Assembly (NCBI GenBank): GCA_958510825.1
Contig: OY294048.1
Coordinates: 20,539,589-20,603,588, forward strand
DNA length: 64,000 bases
Reading direction: 5' to 3'
DNA from: Brachypterus glaber
Taxonomy: Eukaryota; Arthropoda; Insecta; Coleoptera; Kateretidae
In this document: piece by piece, positions 43,101-55,100 of the stretch
How the letters are laid out: every line of letters starts with the position of its first letter
Position numbering within the stretch: position 1 is the stretch's first letter
Program-made: the position numbers and the translations under genes
The notes under the pieces: model-generated
Databases searched by the model: none
Told to the model about the DNA's origin: nothing
The model's input: the letters and a program-made list of their open reading frames with translations, nothing else

Positions 43101-46100
43101 AAGAACAGCCACACTTGACATCGACCCCCTCCGATTTGGCTGATTTTTGGTGGGCATGTTACCCACCTAGAGAGTAGTAAAAAGCCAAAATATTAGGTCC
43201 CGCAAAAATTTATTGGCCAAACTGTAGCCATTTTTCTTTTTTTTTTCAAATTTTTGACTTGAATTTGGGTATTTTTGATTACCCAGGTGTTTTTTGTACT
43301 AAAAGGCTGAAATTTGGGTTTCTAGTGTAAAATTGACCGAGAAACAATAAAATGGTCTCAGATTTGATCTACGACAAATATCTCCAAAAATATGGGTCAA
43401 AAACACTCAAAATTTACCAAAAAAGTCGCAAATCTGGGGAAATGGTCAAAAAATGTTTTCTTTTGCTATCCGAGCCAGGCATCTTATAGAGAAAGAATCA
43501 ACGAATCCAATGAGCATTCGCAAATATTTTTACGACTACCCGTTTAGAAATTGCGCGGCTTCAAAGTTTGAGGTTTTAGTTTTTTTTTTAAAATCTCAAT
43601 TTTTTGGCAGACTAACATCTCTACTTTAAATTTCTCTACTCTACTCTCTACTCTCTAAAAAAAAATAATATGAGCCTTTAATGAGGCCTTCTCAAAATTC
43701 TCAGAGTGTACATTTTTTCAAGATCCGAGGAAGTCAAATATATTTTGTTAGACTTCTCATCTACGTGCTACTTCACAAAGCACATGTGGGAGTGGAATTG
43801 TTGCAGTTTTTTTTCTTTTGGCCAATTTAGCTCCTTGGCTGGAAGCCTTGGCATCAGGAGTGACACATCCACTTCTGATTCGTCGCTGTAGACGTCGGTG
43901 ACCATTGCAACATATCTGCTTTTTGCCAACCTAATAACAACATACATTCCACCAAAAACACTTAAAGTTTCGGATGGTCTGGGGGCCTTGGTGAGGGAAT
44001 GATTTAAGATGAGGCATAATTTCTACGTACATTTTTCTCAAATCTTCTACCTCAGTTTTTGAAACAAACTGAAATAGAAATTTGCCACTCATCTCTGAAC
44101 TACAAAATTTAAATAAGTCATGGGCGTTAATGATTTGGCTGTCTAGTGGCCTCTGCAAGCTAGCCCGTCTTATCTTCCTCTTGACTGAGCCACCATCGGC
44201 ATCACATTGCGATTTCCCATGACTTGTTGCAAAATAATTATACTACACTTTAAGCTTAAACTCTGATTTCTGACTGCAAAGGTTTTTAAAATACCCTTGG
44301 GTTTGGACTTTTACCCAACGGTATTTTAAAAACCTTTGCAGTCAGAAAAAGAGGAAGGCAAGACGGGCCAGCTTGCAGAGGCCACTAGACAACCAAATCA
44401 TTAACGCCCATGACTTATTTAAATTTTGTAGTTCAGAGATGAGTGGCAAATTTCTATTTCAGTTTGTTTCAAAAACTGAGGTAGAAGATTTGAGAAAAAT
44501 GTACGTAGAAATTATGCCTAATCTTGAAACAGTACCTGGAACAAGAACATTTCATTTTATAAAGCCAATCACAGGTAAGATAACCAAATATTAATTAATG
44601 TAACTATCTTTGTTTTTTTCCTAGGCTTTTATGTATGTTTTCCTTTCTCTTTTTAGACAATTCAGTAGCTTGCTGGAAGATTTCAAATGACAAGTATGAT
44701 GAGCCTTCTTTAAATCATGCCCTCACCAAGGCCCCCAGACCATCCGAAACTTTAAGTGTTTTTGGTGGAATGTATGTTGTTATTAGGTTGGCAAAAAGCA
44801 GATATGTTGCAATGGTCACCGACGTCTACAGCTACGAATCAGAAGTGGATGTGTCACTCCTGATGCCAAGGCTTCCAGCCAAGGAACTAAATTGGCCAAA
44901 AGAAAAAAAAACTGCAACAATTCCACTCCCACATGTGCTTTGTGAAGTAGCACTTGATGAGAAGTCTAACAAAATATATTTGACTTCCTCGGATCTTGAA
45001 AAAATGTACACTCTGAGAATTTTGAGAAGGCCTCATTAAAGGCTCATATTATTTTTTTTTTCAAATAAAAAATAAATTAATTCCACTGAAGTGGCTAATA
45101 AAGTGCATATAGTGTGGAGTAGAGTTGTTACGGAGTCGAGTTTTTATGGAGTAAGGCTGTTATGGAGTAGGGATGTTATGGAGTAGAGAAATTTAGAGTA
45201 GAGATGTTAGTCTGCCAAAAAAAATGAGATTTTTGAAAAAAAAACAAAAACCTCAAACTTTGAAGCCGCGCAGTTTCTAAACGGTTCGTCCTAAAAATAT
45301 GTGCGAATGCTCATTGGATTCGTTGATTATTTCTCTACAAGATGCCTGACTCGGATAGCAAAAGAAAACATTTTTTGACCATTTCCCCAAGATTTGGGAC
45401 TTTTTTGGTAAATTTGGAGTGTTTTTGACCCATATTTTAGGAGATATTTGTCGTAGATCAAATCTGAGACCATGTTATTGTTTCTCGGTAAATTTTACAC
45501 TAGAAACCCAAATTTCAGCCTTTTAGTACAAAAAACACCTAGGTAATCAAAAATACCCAAATTCAAGTCAAAATTTTGAAAAAAAAAGAAAAATGGCTAC
45601 AGTTTAGCCAATAAATTTTTGTGGGACCTAATATTTTGGCTTTTAACTACTTTCTGGGTGGGTAACACGCCCACCAAAAATCAGCCAAATCGGAGGGGGT
45701 CGATGTCAAGTGTGGCTGTTCTTAAATAATTTTACTCTATGTTCTTTTTGACCAGATACAAGTATTATAATCATTTTATATAAAAAAAAAATTCTTCGAT
45801 AACATAACCTCAAAACATCGATTAACCGATTAATCTGGATTCATCCACTAAAAGAATCAATTTCAATATTTATAATATTTATAGAAAGGTTGCAGAAGTA
45901 TTAATATGTTCATATCAAACATATATTAACAATAATTAATCAAAACACTAAGCAAATTTGAAAATGAAACCGCACGCAAAAGAAACGATTCTATTTTTTT
46001 GCAATTTGATTGGATAGCAATTTTTCAAGGATAACTAGATAGGTTATAAGACAGTAAAAGGATTTCTGATTTAAAATTAAGTATATTTCAATAATTTATT

Positions 46101-49100
46101 ATAATTTGTAACAATCGAATAAAAAATATTGTATAGTACACGGGCTAAAAAATTTAATTTGGTAGATTTATTGCCCTCTGGCCGGAGACCCTCGGCTTCT
46201 AAAACCCCACTCAATCGAAAATTTTAACTTTTCGCCCTTGTATTATAAATAACTATTACAGCATTCGGCATAATTATACTCTTCACAGGGCATGAGCGCT
46301 GGAAGAGTACATATCGTCGGCTTACAAGTAAAAGGCACTAAGTCACTTTTTTGCAAAAATGGGATTTTAATGGCACTGTAATTAATTTTTGATGATCTAT
46401 GTATAGGTAAACCGAACTAACTTCTAGGTGGACTGCCAAGGGAGTTACCCACTATACAAAACGCACCAATTTGATTTTGATTAAAATTTTATCTGGCAAT
46501 TGGCACTAAGTCACTTAGTGCACTTAGTGCGTTTTACTTGTAGATTATTTCAAATGTTTCTGCACTAAGCGACTTTCTAAAAAGAGTTAATTTATAAAAA
46601 TATGATTGCTTGAATCATTTATATGATACAATATCGCGTTATTTATTGTACTGACAAACGCATTCAAATTTTGCTATGTTAAAGTTGATAGATTAGAGTC
46701 AAAACAGAGAAACAGAACTTTACCTGTAAAATGACAATGCGTCAACACGTAAAAAGTGTACTTTCGATGTGTAGGTAATAATTTAATTTTCATTTGCATT
46801 GTTTTTTTATTATCAGATAATATTTCTAATTAAATTCTAACTAAATTTGAAGCCTTTACACTAAGTTCAAAGTCTCGGTGCATTTCTGAGGGGTGTTTTC
46901 CGAACTTGCGGTAAACTTTAGTTTTTCTATATTCTTATTATTTATGTAATAACCAACGATTTAAGAGCAAAATTAAAAAAAAAAACTATCGGTTAGTTTT
47001 TTTTTTAATTTAGATTTTTTTTATAAAAATCTGCACCTGTTTAATTATTTGGACTTTTTCTACTTTATAGTTATACATTACGTTTAATTAATAGATAGGT
47101 TTTAATTTTAAATAGTTGTTTTTTATATTATTTTATTGACTTAGTGCTCTTTACTTGTAAGCCGACGTCGTGGGCCTACAAGTAAAAGGCACTAAGTCCA
47201 TGTCTTTTTCAAATTTACTTGAATTAAACTACTTCAATATTTCTTTATTTAACTGCAAATGGGACATTATTATGTCAAAAACACGTCATTGCAATTTTCG
47301 GTAGTTTTTTTCCAAAAACAATTATTACAAAAATTAAAAAACAACAATGAAAGTTAAATTTGTCAATACCTCAAAACCATGTTTTTGGACTTAGTGCTCT
47401 TTACTTGTAAGCCGACGTCGTGGGCCTACAAGTAAAAGCCACTAAGTCCATGTCTTTTTTCAAATTTACTTTAATTAAACTACTAGTGCTCTTTACTTGT
47501 AAGCCGACGATATATTACCGTCAAAATACTGCAAAATCCAAAAATTCGAAAAATGAGATTTTGGTACCAATCTTCATTAAATTTAAATCTCTACTTATTA
47601 AAAATACCAGAAGTGCCTTAGCATTACTTAGCAAGAACGCGGCAAAGTTAAGATGCTTAGCAAAAATGCGGCTTCTATAACACACATACCATCGTTGTGT
47701 GTGTTTCTTTTATTCTTTTTTATTAAACAAAATTTATTTTTTATATAAAAAGTAAACAAATTTTTAAGGTAGTGAAATATTTTTATAATTCAGTGCATTC
47801 CAGGATATATTAGTGAAATGTCTGAATCAGAGTTAGAATATTTAATTTTACCAAAATATTTAATAAAGTAGTTCAGGTAATAATTTTGAGGGGTGATTCT
47901 ACATCAGAAATTATGGAAAAAAGTTCTTATGAACATATATCTAAAAATGGGTTATAAGGCAGCTACGACCCTTCATAAGTGGCTAAAAAAATCGGTTTTT
48001 ATTTAATAACTAAGGAACCCTTTGAGATATAGCAACGAGGTTTTGCAGTTGATCTAATCATAATAAGGCGTATCTTTATAGGTTATTTTTATGTCGTTAT
48101 TTTAACCAGGGCTGTGCTAAATGAAATTCCTTATCAGTTTTTTGCCCCAAACTTTTTTTTCTGTAACTTTTTTGTGCATTTATTATAAAATAATTTTTTT
48201 GTACGACCTAGTGTACACGAAATAAAGAAAAATGCATGTTCACTATATATCCTCGTTAGGATATATTTCTATCGCACGAGTCCATAATGCATATTTAAAT
48301 ATTTGAATGAAATGACAACTATGCACACTCATTTATCCAAACGAGTATACATAGCTTTGATTTTGACAAAAGTGGTTTGACGTTTATAAAAGTTTGAAAT
48401 ATCACAGGTAATTCTTTAAAATATACATTATTAAAGAGTCTAGACTGAAGATCGAAAGAAAAATTTTGTTCGCAACTCGTTTGCGACAAGTCCTTAGTGC
48501 ACTCTAATGATTTTTTGACTTCGCTTACTCGTTAAAACTACTATTCTTGGGTAAATGTACATAAAAAATGTACTTGCTGTAATGCCATAGGATTAACTGT
48601 TCTCAAGCAAAATTAATTTAAACGTAAAATTTCACGGTTCCATGAAGAAAAATTAAAATATTAAAAAACAGAATTTCAATGGCTTAGTTTACACCGTAAT
48701 TACCAGACGCTTAGTCCGCTTAGTATATGACGTCAGAGGACTAATCAATAAGATGTAAACGGTAAGGACTAAGTGTTTATTCCTCAATTGGTCTCTTTTT
48801 ATGGTACTCCAAAATTTTCCGAGCCAAAAGATCGAAAATAGGGTATAAACAGTCGAGTTCTCAAAACAGAACCAAGTAACTGACAAAATAGTCTGTCTGG
48901 ATATATCAAGCTTATGCATGCAGGAGTGCCACAATATAAAAAAAAGACGAGTTCTAAAAACAGAACCAAGTAACTGTCAAAATAGTCTCTCTGGATATAG
49001 CAAACTTTTGGAGGAGTGCCACAATTCTTTGTTTTCTATTATTTATGGTGAACACACAAAAATCACACCCAAATTGAACACAAATAAAGTAAACATAACC

Positions 49101-52100
49101 TCTAAATAGACTCTTGTGGTTCAAGCAAAAATCTTAATTTTACTAGCAAAAACGCAATGTCTCAGATATTGCATAATATATCTTATTTTTGATTTTTTTT
49201 TTGTCAAATACTAATTCTTTGATATAAAGATATTTTGCAATAAAAATCTTATTAAAAAAACTCTTAGTTTAAAGCGGCTGTTAAAAAATACAAAAACATC
49301 TTTTTCTCGATTTTAACTTTTTCATAAATGCTGCGTTTCTGCTAAGGAGGATAGTATAATACGCTAGTTTTAACTTTTTCAAAATAGCCAAAAAACGTCC
49401 TAGACTAAAAAAATCTTGAATACAAATGTGTTTCAATGAAACAGTTTCATGAAGTAACTTTGAAAATGTCTATCTGTCCGTCTGTCTCTCTGTCCGTCCG
49501 ATGTCACGTATTTTTACAACCATAACTCAGAACGAATTATCAGATCGAATCAATTAGAAAAAAAAATAACAAAAGTTATGGGCCGCAATTTAAAAAAAAA
49601 AAAAAGAAAATACAAGCTAACGTTTGATATACTCCATTTTAAGAAGGGCGCTACCCCCTTAACCACGCTCTAGTTGGAAAAGTCCGCTGTCCAATTGGTA
49701 TAATTAAGTGGCAGATTTTGCAGTACCGTTGGGAAAATTGACTGGTAGAGTTGGGTTGGCGGTAAAGTTTTTTTAGTCATCAAACTTTGTTAGGGGTAAA
49801 GCTTTTTTTTTTTTCAGTCATAAAAATTTTTCCTCAGAAGTAAAGCTTTTAAGGTTAGGAAAATTGGCGGACAGTTATAAAAATAGAGTAATAGAGTTGG
49901 AAAATCTGTAGAGGTGAGGGCCTTTTTATAGTCGTCCAAATTTCTGAGGGGTAAAGCTTTATCTTAGGGCAAAAAAGTTGAAATATTCCTTAAAAATTAG
50001 TTGGGAAATCTTTGACTCTGTTAAAAAAAATGGTAATTTTATTTAACCCTCAGCTACAGACATCTTATACATGAAACGTTACTACAGACATGGAGTAAAA
50101 ATAACGCCTCCCTTTAAAATTTAAAAGTAGAACAAAATTTTTAAAATTTTGACTTATTTATCGTTAAACGTGTTCTTTATAGCTTTAATTATTTAAGTCC
50201 AAATGCAATAGAACATAATATTTAAATGAAATAATATAATTTGTACCTACTATAATACATATACATGTATAATTTTTTATTAATTTTGACAAAACAAGAA
50301 AGAAAAAAAATATTTATAAGATAAAATTAAAAACTTTTTCATAAATAAATAACATTAACATAAAATTCTAAAAAAAAAAATTAAAAAAATGCAAGGCTAA
50401 ACCCTATTGTTTTTATGTTTCGTACTTGGCGTACATGGCGTATTTTCTCGCCACCTAATTTTAAATGAACAAGTAAAAAATCAATGTGTAACTTCTCCGC
50501 TAGGCCTTAAACTGAATGTCCGAAAGGTACTGAGACGCGGTAAAGACGCAGTTAGTCGGAGTGGGGAGAAATCACAAATTGCATACTATCCAGGCGTAAA
50601 ATCTGCTCTGTGTCTATAGTTAAGGGTTAAAAAAATAATTTATTTTAGGGTTCTAATAACCAGCATCTAAATGAATTGAAGGAACAGTACTGTCGACTTC
50701 AAGACGACTTCAAAGGAAAACTGACCGAAGTAGCATGTCTGAGGGCTGACAACGAATTGATGAAACAAACTAATTTAAAATGTGAAGAAGTGAAGAAAAC
50801 TTGTGAACTAAAAGTCAAGGACTTGGAAACTGAATTGAGAAAATACAAGGGAGTAAAGGGAGAGGTATGAAATAATAATTGAGGATAAACCTTACCATTA
50901 ATGGTAATTAATTTTAATGGTAATGGAAATGCATTTTCAGTTAATTTTTTAAAATAGGGTAGATACCCCAGTTATAGCCACCTTAAGAAAAATTCTGTTT
51001 TTATTTCTTTTTATTATGTTCCATTATAATGTTAAGGTTGTATGTTTTGGTTTTTCTGAAACATACAATATATCTCTACTATAAAATAAATGTTTAAACA
51101 ATATAACTTCAGCTGATATGTTATAAAATAAAAAACAAACAAAATATGTAATACTAATTCTCTAGTTTTAGCCACCCAAGCACCGGTTTTAGCCATAAAA
51201 AATCACCAGATATAGCCACCATGAAAAAAAACTAAAAAGATGTTAAAAATAAATTATTTATATTTTTTTAACAGTTTTAGAACATTTAAAATTTATATTT
51301 TTTTAAAAATATATACTTCTTAATCAATATTTAAAATGATTTCGTTTTTTATTACATCTTTTCTTGGATAATTATCCGATAATTATAAATATTTATTAAT
51401 TTTATTTATTTTTTATTTATTTGTTTAGAGTCTTTTTTGGGATCTGAACCAGCTGGTAGTTTATACCATATTCGACACTATGTTTTACAAAAAATTAACA
51501 TGTATGTTACAATTTCACATTGTGACATGTTTAGTTTTCAGCTTCAATCTTGAATCATTTGAGTCATTTTGATGGCCCGTTCTCGACTATATTTTGTATA
51601 ATACTCCTCCTTTTTTAATTTAAATGTATTATTGGCTAATATTTAAAGGTGGTTTTCGCTAAAATCTTTATTATTTGTACAGTAATTTTGACATATTGAT
51701 ATTTTTTGACATTGGCTATAACTGGTACTACTTAGGTTTCAGTTTTAGCCAATTCTGTGGCTATAGCTAGAAAGAGAAGCATATTAGTGTCCCAGTTATC
51801 GCCATGCAAATTTAAGAATAAATTCTGCAAAATATGTATTAAAATATTAATAAAGTAACTGTTTAATGACTTACCTTTAACTTGATATAAATGTTTTACG
51901 AATTTAATTTTACCTGAATTAGATATTTAAAATTATTTTTCTGGCGGTTTCTTAAAAAAAGTCATAAGAAATTACATTTTTTTCAAAATCAAAATTTTAA
52001 ATAGGCGCTGTATTCGTTTCGCTACAGTTAAAACTTATTTAACATATTTGTTGTCCCAACTTTTATCATTCAAATCGGATTTAAACTATAATTTTGATCT

Positions 52101-55100
52101 AAAGTCTCCTATTTCTTAGCTATTCCCAAAAAACTACTCTGACTGGATAAAACCGGTGCAGTGGCTAAAACCGGTGATCCTACCCTATCACATTTATTTT
52201 TAAAACAAATAAAAATCGTTTTTTTTTTCAATAACTTTCTAAATATTTCTTTATTATATTATTCACAGCGCCTACGGAAGTTTCAAATTTTCAAAACAAA
52301 ATCAAAAATCGTCATAGACAAAAAATTCTTGGATATAAATTTGTTTCATGAAAAAATAAGCAACTTTTTTTTAAATGTCCGGCCATCTGTCTGTCTGTCA
52401 GTCTGTCTGATGTCAAGATTTTTGTGTAATATTAACGGAAGTTTCGAATTTTCAAAACAAAATCAAAAATCGTCCTAGACAAAAAATTCTTGGATATAAA
52501 TTTTTTTCATGAAAAAATAAGCAACTTTTTTTTTAAATGTTTGATGTCAAGATTTTTGTGAACACGATAACTAAAGAACGAATAGTCCGATCGAGTTGAA
52601 ATTTTCAGGAAAAATCAAGTTTTACGACTGGAAGATTCCTATTGTTCTTGAAAGTAATCCACTCAAAAACAAAAAAGTTATGGGGGATAAACCTAAAAAA
52701 AGCTGAAAAAAAATTCGATTAACGTATTTTTTTCAGGGAAAATTACTTTTATTATAGATCAGATCAAAAAAAAAAAAATTAAAAAAAATGAAAAATTTTG
52801 AATTTTTTTTACAATAAATAAATTGTTTAATTTATATCTTAAAATTAAAATTAAAAAAAAAATACATAGAAATTAATAATTAAATATAAAAAATTTCATC
52901 CAAACCTGACTTTCACCTTTGGATGGCTACGCTAATCCTGTTTGTTTGTTTGTTTAATCATTTAATTGACGGGACCGCCATCTTTACGTGCCCTCCGAAG
53001 CACGGTCCTTAACAGAACTCGCATCCACCCTGAAATGTGTTTACAGTTTCACCTGCAACCCACATTACAGTTAGTCATCGTAGTTCCATCTACCGACTAT
53101 TTACACCACTATACATCCATGCTCTATGTGGGGCTCGAACCCACAATCTCAGTGTTCGCAGCCGGACGCACTACCAACTGCGCCACCGAGATCGGCACGC
53201 TAATCCTCTGAGCGATAAGGCTTTTAGCATTTTTGCATTGTATGCTTTTACTAATTTTAGTAGTAAGCTTTTTAGCTTCACTCCAAGGACCAAACGTTTC
53301 CACCGCAAAGGGTACAAAAACAAAGCGATCCTTTAGCTCTTCGTATTTTTTATTTTATATTTTTTTATTTTTTTTTTGGTTTTTTTATTTTTCATTTTCC
53401 TTAAAACGAAAATTTAATAAAAAAAATTTAATATTAAAAAAAAATAAAATGTAATTTTTTTGTTATTTTTTTTAACATTATTTTTTTAAGTATTTGGGAA
53501 ATGCAATATACCATTTACTGTGAATAATATAATATACACATATTATGTGTATGATGGAATTCGTAGCATTACATATATTCACGGCTTGTTTTGGTCTTAA
53601 TATGATCCTTACGTTTCACATAAATTAATTTTGAGAAAAAATCCATTACTTGCTAAAAAATTCAAAAGTAGTACAAAAAAAATTGGGGAAAGGGCCATTA
53701 TTTTTTATTCTAAACCTTTTTTTATTTTTTTTTTTCGTAGATCTAACGTCTTTGGTATAACTAGCGTCCCTACAAATTAAAAAAAATTGTTTTTAAATAA
53801 GCAGAACTTGGTTTAATTAAGAGTTTTGAAAAAATCGTAAAAAGTAATTTTGTGGTATTTTGCACTCAATCCAGGGGCAGCTTGTGCACATGTGCCTGGT
53901 AAATTATTTATAAATAATATTTTAGACAACACCAAGAGAACAAATTTTAGAGTTGGAACAAGAACTAAAGGTTGCGAAACAAAGATTTAGAGAAGCCCAG
54001 GATGAGTTGGAAGAACTAAGAGCGATGATTGAAGATCAACAGTCTGAATTGGATGATTATCGAAATAAGGTAACAAAAAGGAGAAATATTGGCAAAAATA
54101 TTTCTTTCAATATATATTTTTTTGATACCAAATGATCTTTAATAAAAAAAATAAGTAAAAAATAATGATAATTATCAATTATAATTGCTCTTGTAGTGTA
54201 CTTTCGGAAAAAAGTGCAACACTTAAAACTGTTTAAACTGGATATTTAAAACTTTTTATCTTGATGTTAATGTCAAATATTTTTCATTTTAATAATTCAA
54301 AGTGACTTAGCTTGTTAAAGTATTTTTTTCACTACTAGCTTTAGAACATACCATTATTTATCATGTTTTTAGACTGTGAAATCAATTTTCTTCACCTATA
54401 GCAATAATATTTTTTTCACTTCTAGTAGGAGTAAATTTTATAAACAATTGATTTCTGTCACTTTAGATTTTTCAGTTCTTTGTGCAATTTTTACTAATTA
54501 AAGCCAATAAAATTGCTTTAAATAACTTTTTATTTATTAAATATAATTAATTATAATTATTACCCATTAATACAATCAATAATTAGCTATTATGACAAAA
54601 ATTAGAAAAAAAACTAAATTTTGAAACGTCAGTTCAAAGTATTTATTTGAGCAAATGTCATTGATCAAGGCTACTTGATTTTTATGAAAACTTCAAGAAA
54701 TATAATTTTGGTTAATAATTTATTTTATTATTTGAATAAAAATAATTAATTAGTGCTAGTAGTGAAAAAACTATTGTATAAACTACGGTAGAGAAGACTA
54801 TTATAGCCTCGCACTCTTAAATCCCTCGCTGCTAAGCAAATCGGCTATAAAAAATGTCTTCTCTACCTTGATATAAAATCACTATTAACCTACATCATTA
54901 AAACTTAATTTACACACTAAAAAAAATAAACTTAAAGTCCAAACTTAATTAAAGATGCAAAAAAGTGCCTGTAAGAATTATAACCTGAAATACAAATAAA
55001 TGAAGTAATTTTCAGAGACCTAAATTATGAACGTAACGTAACAACTGAATTACCATTAAGGCGTCTAATTCATTATTAGACCTTAATTACAGTTAATTAA

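Larger units (their letters stand above)
43085..45740. repeat. 2.65-kb palindrome carrying two copies of a gene
   Basis: The left arm (43085 to about 44306) and right arm (about 44307 to 45740) are reverse complements with scattered substitutions, from GAGTAAAATTATTTAAGAAC at the outer ends to GGTTTTTAAAATACC at the centre. The arms differ by an internal deletion on each side. Both contain GGAGTAGAG/CTCTACTCC minisatellite sequence near 43620-43665 and 45115-45205. Confidence 0.85.
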
